Part shown: piece after piece, positions 50,726 through 58,972 of the stretch | Position numbering within the stretch: position 1 is the stretch's first letter | Layout of the letters: each line of letters starts with the position of its first letter | DNA from: Halanaerobiales bacterium | Lineage (GTDB): Bacteria; Bacillota; Halanaerobiia; Halanaerobiales; Halanaerobiaceae | DNA: 64,000 nt | Reading direction: 5' to 3' | Assembly: GCA_016278485.1 (NCBI GenBank) | Contig: JADQBT010000007.1 | Span: 49,284-113,283, forward strand | Notes under the pieces: model-generated | What the model was told of the DNA's origin: nothing | Database searches by the model: none | Seen by the model: the letters and a program-made list of their open reading frames with translations, nothing else | Program-made: the position numbers and the translations under genes

Positions 50726-51613
50726 ATGGAAAATAAGATTGCAAATCCTATTAAGACTAAGGACATATTAAATAAATATAATTTAAGACCTTTTAAAGGG
50801 CTGGGGCAAAATTTTTTAGTTGATAATAATATCATAGATATTATAGTTGATGCTGCAGAGATTCAGTCTCATGATCTTATCATAGAAATTGGTCCAGGCA
50901 TTGGTTCGTTGACAGAAGCTTTACTTGCATCATCAGCTGAAAAAATAATTGCTATCGAAAAAGATAGAAAATTAGTTAAAGTATTAAATGAAATATTTGC
51001 AGGCCAAGATAATTTAGAGTTACATAATGATGATGCTCTTGAAATAGACTGGCTTGAGTTGTTGCAAGATAATAAAAAAAGAGATCAAAAAGTTAAAGTG
51101 ATAGCAAATCTTCCTTATTATATTACAACTCCAATTATTATGTTATTTTTAGAGAATAATATTAAAGTAGACAGTCTGGTTTTTATGGTACAGAAAGAGG
51201 TTGCTGAACGTATGGTCTCTGGTCCAGGTACTAAAGCTTTTGGATCGCTCACAGTGGCTGTTCAATATTATACTGAAATAGAATTGATTCATGTTGTACC
51301 ACCGACTGTTTTTATACCAAGACCAAATGTAGATTCTGCGATTATTAGATTAAAACCTTATGCGAACTCACCTTATCAGAAAAAAGTTTTGAATGAAGAA
51401 TTTTTTTTCAAAGTGGTAAGATCGATATTTCAACAGAGAAGAAAAACAATCAGAAATAGTCTTAGTAAATCTTCATTATTAAATATTGAACGCGAATTGA
51501 TAACAACTGCACTTAAACAGGCTAATGTTGATCAAAAAAGAAGAGGCGAAAAATTAAGTATTGATAAAATGATTGAAGTAAGCAACCAGTTATTTCGGTT
51601 AGTTGAGGTCTGA
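50726..51613 (+). CDS. rsmA: 16S rRNA dimethyladenosine transferase RsmA (KsgA)
   Basis: This 295-residue methyltransferase dimethylates A1518 and A1519 of 16S rRNA. KGLGQNFLVDNNIIDIIVDAA is followed by the SAM-binding EIGPGIGSLTEALL and IAIEKDRKL, the catalytic NLPYYITTPII, and PRPNVDSAIIRL near the C-terminus, with VRSIFQQRRKTIRNSL. TAAAGGTG precedes the ATG. The gene is the right-hand host neighbour of the element, and its leader lies next to attR. Confidence 0.95.
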   Translation: MENKIANPIKTKDILNKYNLRPFKGLGQNFLVDNNIIDIIVDAAEIQSHDLIIEIGPGIGSLTEALLASSAEKIIAIEKDRKLVKVLNEIFAGQDNLELHNDDALEIDWLELLQDNKKRDQKVKVIANLPYYITTPIIMLFLENNIKVDSLVFMVQKEVAERMVSGPGTKAFGSLTVAVQYYTEIELIHVVPPTVFIPRPNVDSAIIRLKPYANSPYQKKVLNEEFFFKVVRSIFQQRRKTIRNSLSKSSLLNIERELITTALKQANVDQKRRGEKLSIDKMIEVSNQLFRLVEV

Positions 51614-51626
51614 GGCAGGTGAAAAA

Positions 51627-52106
51627 ATGATTTTTGTCAGTCCAACAGATGGTGAATTGAAGATAGATGAAGTCTATGCAAAAATTAAAAGTTTTATAAA
51701 CCAGGCCCCTAAATTAAATTATCGATTGATTGTAGGAAGTGATTCTCAACCGGGTTTTGATGAGGTGGTATTTGTAACTGCTATTGTAATTTATCGTCAG
51801 GGACAGGGTGGACGTTTTTTTTATCATAAAGATAAATCAAATCTAAAAACAAATATGAAAAAAAGATTATTTTATGAAGTATCTCGTAGCCTTGAAGTTG
51901 CAAGTCAATTAACTGGTTTTTTGGCTGAAGAGCAAGGTTTAGAGCAAAAAATAGATTTTGAAATTCATTTAGATGTTGGCCAGCGGGGTCCAAGTAATGA
52001 AATCATCAGTGAAGTAGTTGGTATGGTGGTTGGAAGCGGTTTTGAAGCTTTAATTAAACCGGATTCTTATGCTGCTTCAACGGTGGCTGATAAATTTACT
52101 AGATAA
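51627..52106 (+). CDS. YkuK-like RNase H-fold protein (DUF458)
   Basis: This is a 159-residue protein. The ATG at 51627 follows CAGGTG by 6 bases; a longer TTG frame overlaps rsmA. IVGSDSQPGFDEVVFVTAIVIY, GGRFFYHKD, EIHLDVGQRGPSNEIISEVVGMVVGSGF and KPDSYAASTVADKFTR are the DUF458/YkuK blocks, with acidic residues in RNase H-like positions. The role is unknown; homologues are common in spore formers. It is close behind rsmA in the same direction. Confidence 0.88.
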   Translation: MIFVSPTDGELKIDEVYAKIKSFINQAPKLNYRLIVGSDSQPGFDEVVFVTAIVIYRQGQGGRFFYHKDKSNLKTNMKKRLFYEVSRSLEVASQLTGFLAEEQGLEQKIDFEIHLDVGQRGPSNEIISEVVGMVVGSGFEALIKPDSYAASTVADKFTR

Positions 52107-52176
52107 ATAAAGGCACATTCATAATACCGGGCTCATATTTTATAGAGAGGGAAAGTCTATAAAAAGGGGGTCGGGT

Positions 52177-52986
52177 ATGGAATTGCATGTTGGTAGTTAT
52201 GTTACCCGTTCTTCTCATGATAATGATATTATATTTAAAGTAGAGGAAATTAGAGGTAATATATGTTTATTAAGAAGTTTTAAAATGAGATTAATGGCAG
52301 ATGCCCCACTAGATGATTTAAAAGTACTTAAAAATTTTAATGCTGAAGCAAGTTTGAGAAAATTATTAGAGGAATCATATTCATATTTAAAAAGAGTACA
52401 GCGTAATAATCTTTTGCAACAGTCGAGGACACATAATTCTCAGCAGGAAATTGTTTGTAGAGAAAAACCTGGGCGTGTACTACATCTTGATGGGGTAGAT
52501 GATTATCTTTCGGTTTCTATGCAAAATTATAAAAATTTAAATATAGAGGCTAAAGGTTTTTATATGGATGAGGCCTCACAGCCAGAAAAGGTGAAAAAAT
52601 ATTTACTAAAATACAGACCGGATATTTTAGTAATTACTGGCCATGATGGAATAGTAGATAAACACAATTTTTATAACTCAAATTTTTTTATTGAATCAGT
52701 TAAAAATGCTAGAGATATTGAACCTGATCTTGATAATTTAGTTATTTTTGCTGGAGCATGTCAATCAAACTTTTCAAAACTTATTGAAAGTGGTGCTAAT
52801 TTTGCTAGTTCACCGAAAAAAAGAATGATTCATTTTCTAGATCCTATTTTAATAGCTGAAAAAATAGCTTATACATCAATCAAAGAGGTTATAAATATAA
52901 AAGATATAATCAATAATACAATTACTGGAAAAGAAGGTATTGGGGGAGTAGAAACTCGTGGGAAAATGCGATTAATCCACCCCTAA
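52177..52986 (+). CDS. yabG: Sporulation-specific protease YabG
   Basis: This 269-residue protein of peptidase family U57 has an N-terminal SH3-like part (VGSYVTRSSHDNDIIFKVEEI). The catalytic region contains VLHLDGVDDYL, LVITGHDGIVD with His156, and VIFAGACQSNF with Cys195, followed by SSPKKRMIHFLDPILIAEKIAYTSI. YabG trims spore-coat and cortex proteins during late sporulation. Its presence indicates a spore-forming lineage. In Bacillus it is also followed by veg, as here. A GGGG-rich site precedes the ATG. Confidence 0.93.
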   Translation: MELHVGSYVTRSSHDNDIIFKVEEIRGNICLLRSFKMRLMADAPLDDLKVLKNFNAEASLRKLLEESYSYLKRVQRNNLLQQSRTHNSQQEIVCREKPGRVLHLDGVDDYLSVSMQNYKNLNIEAKGFYMDEASQPEKVKKYLLKYRPDILVITGHDGIVDKHNFYNSNFFIESVKNARDIEPDLDNLVIFAGACQSNFSKLIESGANFASSPKKRMIHFLDPILIAEKIAYTSIKEVINIKDIINNTITGKEGIGGVETRGKMRLIHP

Positions 52987-53062
52987 TTTTTGCTTTTTTC
53001 ATAATTTTATGTTATAATAGATTATCAATTAGATAGTTTTTGTGATGAGGAAGGGGAATGTT

Positions 53063-53323
53063 ATGCCGAAAAATGTCCTGGAGGAGATCAAAGAAGAAGT
53101 GAATTCTTTTGTTGGTCATGAAGTAATGGTCAAGGCTCATCGGGGAAGACGGAAGTCGATGGAAAAGGAAGGGGTCCTTGAAGAGACACATCCTAATGTT
53201 TTTATTGTAAGAATTAGAGACCATAACCAGACGCGGCGTCTTTCTTATAGTTATGCGGATTTATTAACAGATGATGTTGTATTAAAAGTAAAAGAAGATC
53301 ACACAAAAATTGGTGTAGTATAA
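53063..53323 (+). CDS. veg: Veg protein
   Basis: This 86-residue protein starts at the ATG at 53063, with AGGAAGGGG upstream. NVLEEIKEEVNSFVGHEVMVKAHRGRRKSMEKEGVLEETHPNVFIVRI and RRLSYSYADLLTDDVVL are characteristic of Veg, a small beta-barrel protein linked to biofilm control and germination in Bacillus. The yabG-veg order is conserved in Firmicutes. A strong promoter-like TATAAT lies near 53013. Confidence 0.92.
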   Translation: MPKNVLEEIKEEVNSFVGHEVMVKAHRGRRKSMEKEGVLEETHPNVFIVRIRDHNQTRRLSYSYADLLTDDVVLKVKEDHTKIGVV

Positions 53324-53344
53324 AATTTAATAGAATTTTGCATA

Positions 53345-53371
53345 AAAAGCAGCCAGCAGGCTGCTTTTTTC
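53345..53371 (+). terminator. Intrinsic terminator after veg
   Basis: AAAAGCAGCC and GGCTGCTTTT pair perfectly over 10 bases around AGCA, followed by more Ts. Confidence 0.9.
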
Positions 53372-53446
53372 AATTTAATAGAATTTCACAAAACCTCTGT
53401 CTATGAATAATATATATAGAAAATCATAGAAGGGGGAAAAGACGAA

Positions 53447-54451
53447 TTGCTAGATTATAAAGATATTATCGAAAGGTATAAAAATGACCTTTTTCAACTG
53501 GAGCATGTAGTTGGTATAGGTTTTGGGAAGAAAGAAAAAAATGGTAAGAGATTAGATGAAGAAGCAATTATAGTTTTAGTGGATAAAAAAGTACCAGAAC
53601 AGAGTTTGCAGAGTAAAAATGTTATTCCAAGAGAAATGGAAAATTATAAAACAGATGTTATTGAAATTGGTGAAATACAATTTCAAGATCTAAGAACAGA
53701 GAAAATGCGCCCAGCTCAGCCTGGTATAAGTATTGGTCATTACAAAATATCAGCTGGAACTTTTGGTGCAGTTGTTAAGGATAAGAAGACGGGTCAACCT
53801 ATGATATTGTCTAATAACCATGTACTGGCAAACATTAGTAATGGTAAAGATGGAAGATCTAAAAAAGGTGATCCTATTTTACAACCTGGTAGTTATGATA
53901 AAGGCAAAAGACCAGGAGATGTGATAGGATATTTAGAAAGGTTTGTTCCCATAGATAGAAAAGATGGTGGAAATATATGTCCCATTGCAAGAGCAGCCGG
54001 TAAAATTACTAATGCCATAATAAAAGTATTTAAACCAGATTACACAATTAAGTTTGTAAAAAAAGCAGAAGATAATTTAGTTGATTGTGCATTAGCTCGA
54101 CCAGCTGATAATAGTTTGATTAAGTCTGATATATTAGGTATAGGTAATGTAACAGGAAATACAGAGCCTGAGCCAGGAATGAAAGTGAGAAAAAGTGGGA
54201 GGACTACTGGGGTTACATCAGGAAATGTAAGAGTTGTTGGGGCTACTGTTGAGGTGCAATTATCTCAGGAGGAATCAGCTATATTTACAGATCAATTTAT
54301 AACAGAACCTATGTCTGAGTCTGGAGATAGTGGTTCTTTAGTGGTTGATAAAGATAATCAAGCGGTTGGTCTATTATTTGCAGGTTCAAAGAAAGCAACC
54401 ATATGTAATAAAATAAACACGGTATTTGAAAAACTATCAATAGAAATATGA
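53447..54451 (+). CDS. Trypsin-like serine protease (cytoplasmic, NAL1-like)
   Basis: This is a 334-residue protein from a TTG with AGGGGGAAAAG upstream. It has no signal peptide. The catalytic triad is visible: His125 in ILSNNHVLA, Asp213 in LVDCALARP and Ser295 in SESGDSGSLVV. The N-terminal ~90 residues (VVGIGFGKKEKNG..., IIVLVDKKVP) form the small alpha/beta module often found before such protease domains in bacteria. The stop is one base before the next frame. Its substrate is unknown; coupling to a GH18 gene suggests a wall, spore or phage-lysis-like role. Confidence 0.85.
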   Translation: MLDYKDIIERYKNDLFQLEHVVGIGFGKKEKNGKRLDEEAIIVLVDKKVPEQSLQSKNVIPREMENYKTDVIEIGEIQFQDLRTEKMRPAQPGISIGHYKISAGTFGAVVKDKKTGQPMILSNNHVLANISNGKDGRSKKGDPILQPGSYDKGKRPGDVIGYLERFVPIDRKDGGNICPIARAAGKITNAIIKVFKPDYTIKFVKKAEDNLVDCALARPADNSLIKSDILGIGNVTGNTEPEPGMKVRKSGRTTGVTSGNVRVVGATVEVQLSQEESAIFTDQFITEPMSESGDSGSLVVDKDNQAVGLLFAGSKKATICNKINTVFEKLSIEI

Positions 54452-54461
54452 GGTGTTTCAA

Positions 54462-55409
54462 TTGTGTAAATTGATAGGTTATTATATACCAGATAATAAT
54501 GCTTCTCAAGAATCACTAAAAAAATTTCATCAATATCTTAATTATGTGGTAGCTAGTCAGTTGGTTATTGATGAAAAGGCTAATCTGGAAGAAACTAGTA
54601 TGGAGTTAGATAAAGTTTTACAGAAATATTTTAAGCCTGACCGCCGAATTGCTATGGTGCAAAATAAGGGTTTTGATAGAGAAATAGCGAATATTATTGT
54701 AAAGAATGATAAATTAAATAAGCTAGCTGTTAATAACTTGACTAGCTACCTTTCTAATAATAATTGGAAAGGTATAAATATTGATTTAGAAGGAATAAAA
54801 AAAGAAAATAAAGAATTGTTCATAAAATTTTTAAGAAGTTTGAATGAAGAATTAAAAAAGACTAATCACCATCTTGGTATTTCAGTTCCCGCTAAAACAG
54901 ATGAGAGACATAATTCAGATTGGGCAGGTGCTTATGATTATCAAAAAATTGGAGAGATTGTTGATCAAGTTGTTGTAATGGCCTATGATTTACACTGGCC
55001 GGGTGGGAATCCAGGGCCTGTTGCCCCTCTGAATTGGGTGAAAGATGTGATAGATTATTTGATGATAAATGTAAATATAGAAAAAATTTACTTGGGTATT
55101 CCATTTTATGGATATGATTGGACAATAAATCAAAATAAAAACGCAGTTGCACTTTCCACAAAACAAATTTATAATTTAATAGAAAAATATTCAATTAATG
55201 TTAAATGGAATGAAGAAGCAGCCACACCATTTTTCCACTATCAATTAAATAATGAACTACATGAAGTATGGTTTGAAAATCAAGTAAGTATAGCTAATAA
55301 AATGCAGTTGGTGAAGGACTATAATTTAGCAGGTGCAGCTTTCTGGCGTTTAGGATTAGGGATCGAGTCTTTTTGGGAGGAATTAACTGCATGGCATCTA
55401 AAGAATTAA
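54462..55409 (+). CDS. GH18-family protein with altered catalytic motif
   Basis: This is a 315-residue protein; TTG at 54462 is chosen because GAGGTG at 54450-54455 is then well spaced. It has no signal peptide. The barrel is like the protein at 29.4-30.6 kb: VVVMAYDLHWPGGNPGPVAPLNWV, YLGIPFYGYDW, WRLGLGIESFW. The DxxDxE motif reads KGINIDLE: the last Asp (108) and catalytic Glu (110) are kept but the first Asp is Lys. Activity may be reduced or changed. It is translated between a serine protease and a glycosyltransferase gene. Confidence 0.82.
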   Translation: MCKLIGYYIPDNNASQESLKKFHQYLNYVVASQLVIDEKANLEETSMELDKVLQKYFKPDRRIAMVQNKGFDREIANIIVKNDKLNKLAVNNLTSYLSNNNWKGINIDLEGIKKENKELFIKFLRSLNEELKKTNHHLGISVPAKTDERHNSDWAGAYDYQKIGEIVDQVVVMAYDLHWPGGNPGPVAPLNWVKDVIDYLMINVNIEKIYLGIPFYGYDWTINQNKNAVALSTKQIYNLIEKYSINVKWNEEAATPFFHYQLNNELHEVWFENQVSIANKMQLVKDYNLAGAAFWRLGLGIESFWEELTAWHLKN

Positions 55410-56392
55410 CCATCTGCTTTTTGGTAAGACCTGATCTATTTACAAGTAATGCAGGTGACACAGTTCAAATTCAATCTTTAAAAAATGAATTAGAAAAAAT
55501 AGGCTATAAGATAGTCATTAGAACAGAATTAAATCAGCTAGATAATGATGATAAGTTTGATTTTGCGCATCTATTTAATATTTTAAGAGTAGAAAGTGCT
55601 CTGAATAATTTAAATTATGCAAAAAAAATGAAGCTTCCCGTGCTAATAACACCAATATATTGGAATGCATTGCCATTTTTCAAGAGAGAAAGAAGGGAAT
55701 ATGTTAACTGGTGGCATAATACACAGAGAATAAGGAAAAATATTATTAAACAGGCTGAACTTGTAGCTGCTAATAGTTGGCAGGAAATAGATTGTATGCA
55801 AGAAGATTTTGCAATAGATTTAAATGCTGAAGTTTATCCTAATGGTGTTGACTCATCTTTTTTTACTAATGCAAAAAAGTTAGATAATAAAGTCATCTCT
55901 GTGGGGAGATTTCACCCTAGAAAAAATCAACTTCAAGCAATCAAGGCATTAAATGATTTAGATTGTGATGCAACATTTATAGGAGAAGTTAATGACCCAG
56001 CCTATTTTAGAAAGTGTAATAGTATTGCTGGAGATAACATTAATTTTATTCAAGGATTAAAGCAAGATGAATTAAAAGAACATTATGCTAAAGCGAAAGT
56101 ACATTTGTTGCCAAGTTGGTATGATACTCCAGGATTAGCTAATCTTGAAGCTGGTTTAGCAGGTTGTCAAGTTGTGACAACACCTAATGGCTCGACAAAG
56201 GAATATTTTCGTGAATTTGCCTATTATTGTGATCATAAATCTATTAATTCAATTAAAGAACAAATTAATTGTGCATTAAAAAATAAAGAAAACAAAGAAT
56301 TACAAAATTTAATATTAAATAATTTCACTTGGGAAAAAGCTGCTAGGCAACTTTCCGCCATTTATCAAAAATTTCACATAACTGTAACATAA
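55391..56392 (+). CDS. Glycosyltransferase family 4-like protein
   Basis: This is a 333-residue protein; the ATG at 55391 follows GGGAGG by 9 bases and overlaps the GH18 gene by 19. The C-terminal GT-B half shows AEVYPNGVDSSFF, VISVGRFHPRKNQLQAIKAL, FIQGLKQDELKEHYAKAKVHLLPSWYDTPGLANLEAGLAGCQVVTTPNGSTKEYF, the GT4 nucleotide-sugar binding region. It likely transfers a sugar to an envelope or spore polymer. The last codons overlap a Pho-box-like motif for the next gene. Confidence 0.87.
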   Translation: MASKELTICFLVRPDLFTSNAGDTVQIQSLKNELEKIGYKIVIRTELNQLDNDDKFDFAHLFNILRVESALNNLNYAKKMKLPVLITPIYWNALPFFKRERREYVNWWHNTQRIRKNIIKQAELVAANSWQEIDCMQEDFAIDLNAEVYPNGVDSSFFTNAKKLDNKVISVGRFHPRKNQLQAIKALNDLDCDATFIGEVNDPAYFRKCNSIAGDNINFIQGLKQDELKEHYAKAKVHLLPSWYDTPGLANLEAGLAGCQVVTTPNGSTKEYFREFAYYCDHKSINSIKEQINCALKNKENKELQNLILNNFTWEKAARQLSAIYQKFHITVT

Positions 56393-56401
56393 ATTTAACA
56401 T
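56383..56401 (+). promoter_or_regulatory. PhoP-box-like motif before the Na/Pi cotransporter gene
   Basis: TGTAACATAAATTTAACAT contains two TTAACA-like hexamers 5 bases apart (GTAACA-N5-TTAACA). The same 19 bases recur exactly at 63731-63749. It overlaps the glycosyltransferase stop codon. Phosphate-linked genes flank it, which supports PhoP control. Confidence 0.65.
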
Positions 56402-56496
56402 CAAATAAAAAAGGGTTACTCTAATTGATGTCGAAAATTTTAAATGGCGGAGATTTTCCGCTAAAATGTTTTAACTCCCGGAAAGGAGAGATTTAA

Positions 56497-58173
56497 TTGT
56501 CATTTAGTATTGTTGCTGGGTTGTTGGGTGGTCTTGGTTTATTCATTTATGGTATGAAGCAAATGAGTGAAGGTTTACAGAAAACAGCGGGTAAAAAGCT
56601 AAGACGGATTTTAGCAGTTTTGACAAATAAACCAATTATGGGTGTAGCAGTCGGAACAGTGGTTACTTCTATTGTGCAAAGTAGTAGTGCAACTACTGTT
56701 ATGGTTGTTGGCTTTGTCAATGCAGGTTTAATGACACTGGCTCAATCAATAGGTGTTATTATGGGTGCCAATATTGGTACTACAATAACAGCACAATTAG
56801 TGGCCTTTGAACTTGGTGATTATGCATTTCATGCGATTGCCATTGGTGCATTTACTTATTTATTTTCTCGAAGTAAAAAGTTTCAATATATTGGACAAGT
56901 TTTATTAGGTTTTGGTATCTTATTTTTAGGTTTAAATACAATGAGTGATGCGATGCGCCCTTTACGAGGGTCACAGGTTTTTGTTGATTTAATGAAAAAT
57001 TTCAGTGTTTATCCTATTCTTGGTGTTTTAGCAGGAATGGGAGTTACTATGATTATTCAGAGTAGTAGCGCCACATTTGGTATCTTATTAGGTTTAGTTT
57101 CTGTGGGAGTAATTGATTATTCATCTGGAATACCAATTTTATTAGGTAGTAATATTGGGACAACTATTACAGCGATTTTATCTGCCATTGGTGCAAATTT
57201 AACTGCTCGTAGAGCTGCAGCAGCGCACTTTGTATTTAATGTAATAGGAGCAGGTTTATTAATTTCTTTTCTTTATATTATTCCTGATTTTACCCTGCAT
57301 TTACATAAGTTATTAATTAATATAGGTGGCTTTTTTGGGCAAGGTAATGTTTCAGAGGAGAGATTACTTGCTAATACACATACCTTATTTAATGTTGCTA
57401 ATACTTTAATCTGGTTACCCTTTACTGGATTTATGGTTTCTTTAGTAAAGCGTATTTTACCTGGAGAAGAAGAGTATGTTCAACCAGGTTTAACACATAT
57501 TGATGATCGTATGATTGAAACCCCCAGTGTTGCATTGGAACAGGTTAAAAAAGAAATTATTGCAATGCATGGCATTGCGCGTGATATGGTTTGTGAAGTA
57601 GTGAATGGTTTTATGGATAGGAATAGTGGTGTAGTCGAAAAGATTCGGCGCCATGAGTCTATCGTAAATGAAATGGAAGAAGAATTATTGCATTTTTTAC
57701 AACGAATACCGCAAGGTCAATTGACAGAAATTGATATTCGAAGTATGGATAAGTACTTTGCCGTTATTGATGATATTGAAAGTATTGCTGATGATGCAAC
57801 AGAAATTGCAAATCTGATTGAATATGAGTTGGATAATAAACTTAAATTTTCCCAAGAAGCACAGAATACTATTAAGGAAGTTTCACAGATTGTTTGTGAT
57901 GTTCTAGAAAAATCAGTTGAATTAGTTAAAACGGATAATCTTTCACTAGTTAAAGAGATACTTGAAGTAGAAGCTGAACTCGATGAAATGCAAATTCGCT
58001 TCCGTGATGAAAGTATTGGTCGCATCAAGTCTTCAACTAAAGATGTTATCGACCCTAATGCAGGTATTATTTTACTAGAATTATTAGACAATCTTGAGCA
58101 TATTACTGATCAAATGGCAGATATAGCTCATAGTATTAGAGAAATATATGTAGAAGGTAAAAAAATTGGTTAA
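56497..58173 (+). CDS. Na/Pi cotransporter family protein with PhoU-like C-terminus
   Basis: This is a 558-residue protein from a TTG with AAAGGAGAG upstream. Eight or nine membrane helices contain the two family repeats SIVQSSSATTVMVVG and MIIQSSSATFGILLG, and two GANIGTT/GSNIGTT loops. The C-terminal ~220 residues are helical and PhoU-like (VKKEIIAMHGIARDMVCEV, VIDDIESIADDATEIANLIE, LLDNLEHITDQMADIAHSI). It should import phosphate with sodium. Its place before phoPR and pst, behind a Pho-box motif, fits phosphate starvation control. Confidence 0.92.
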   Translation: MSFSIVAGLLGGLGLFIYGMKQMSEGLQKTAGKKLRRILAVLTNKPIMGVAVGTVVTSIVQSSSATTVMVVGFVNAGLMTLAQSIGVIMGANIGTTITAQLVAFELGDYAFHAIAIGAFTYLFSRSKKFQYIGQVLLGFGILFLGLNTMSDAMRPLRGSQVFVDLMKNFSVYPILGVLAGMGVTMIIQSSSATFGILLGLVSVGVIDYSSGIPILLGSNIGTTITAILSAIGANLTARRAAAAHFVFNVIGAGLLISFLYIIPDFTLHLHKLLINIGGFFGQGNVSEERLLANTHTLFNVANTLIWLPFTGFMVSLVKRILPGEEEYVQPGLTHIDDRMIETPSVALEQVKKEIIAMHGIARDMVCEVVNGFMDRNSGVVEKIRRHESIVNEMEEELLHFLQRIPQGQLTEIDIRSMDKYFAVIDDIESIADDATEIANLIEYELDNKLKFSQEAQNTIKEVSQIVCDVLEKSVELVKTDNLSLVKEILEVEAELDEMQIRFRDESIGRIKSSTKDVIDPNAGIILLELLDNLEHITDQMADIAHSIREIYVEGKKIG

Positions 58174-58193
58174 CAAATAATTATTATTGGTTT

Positions 58194-58226
58194 AAAAAGA
58201 CTTCTTTGCCTGGGAGTCTTTTTTTG
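58194..58226 (+). terminator. Intrinsic terminator after the cotransporter gene
   Basis: AAAAAGACT pairs with AGTCTTTTT around a 12-base loop, with a T-run. It separates the cotransporter gene from phoP. Confidence 0.85.
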
Positions 58227-58282
58227 CTATAATTGCATTAAGTGATATATATAATTTCTTCCAATAGCAGGGGGTAAAATTT

Positions 58283-58972
58283 ATGAAAAAAATATTAATA
58301 GTTGATGATGAGAAAAATATCCGCGATTTAATAAAATTTAATTTAAAAAGTTCGGGTTATGATGTTCTAACTGCAGCGACAGGAAAAGAAGCATTGGAGA
58401 TATTAAATGATAAAGTAGACCTGATTGTGCTTGATTTAATGTTACCAGAAATGGATGGATTAGAAGTATGTCGTCATATCCGGAACAACGGAAATTATTC
58501 TCATCTTCCCATTATTATGTTAACTGCTAAAGGGGAAGAGGTTGATAGAATATTAGGTCTGGAAATGGGTGCAGATGACTATATGACTAAACCATTTAGT
58601 CCACGTGAATTAATAGCACGCATTAAAGCCATTTTCAGAAGAATTAAAGAGTTGGAGGCAGATGTTAAAAATAGAAAAGAAGATATCCTCTTTGCAGGAG
58701 AATTATCTTTAAATATAGCTCGCCATGAGGTTGTACTTGATAATCAGCAAATTAACTTGACACCCAAAGAATTTGATCTATTGCGGCATATGATTCTTAA
58801 TCCTAGCCGAGTTCTCACTAGAGATTTATTGTTAGAAAAGATTTGGGGGTATGAATATGCTGGTGATACAAGAACAGTTGATGTACATGTGAGAAGATTA
58901 AGGAAGAAAATTGGCCCTGATTATATTGAGACTGTGAGAGGAGTTGGTTATAAGTTTGTTAAAATGGAGTAA
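58283..58972 (+). CDS. phoP: Response regulator PhoP/PhoB (OmpR family)
   Basis: This 229-residue regulator has a receiver domain with LIVDDEKNIRDLI, phosphoacceptor Asp51 in LIVLDLMLPEMDG and the lysine in DYMTKPFSPRELIARI. A winged-HTH follows with INLTPKEFDLLRHMILNPSRVLTRDLLLEKIWGYEYAGDTRTVDVHVRRLRKKIG. AGGGGG precedes the ATG. It overlaps phoR. A TATAAT lies at about 58228. The flanking phosphate transport genes make it the Pho regulator rather than another OmpR-type protein. Confidence 0.92.
   Translation: MKKILIVDDEKNIRDLIKFNLKSSGYDVLTAATGKEALEILNDKVDLIVLDLMLPEMDGLEVCRHIRNNGNYSHLPIIMLTAKGEEVDRILGLEMGADDYMTKPFSPRELIARIKAIFRRIKELEADVKNRKEDILFAGELSLNIARHEVVLDNQQINLTPKEFDLLRHMILNPSRVLTRDLLLEKIWGYEYAGDTRTVDVHVRRLRKKIGPDYIETVRGVGYKFVKME

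Noticed and set aside
57717..58091. 124-codon Ser-rich minus-strand frame
   Set aside because: It is a shadow of the PhoU-like domain of the Na/Pi cotransporter.
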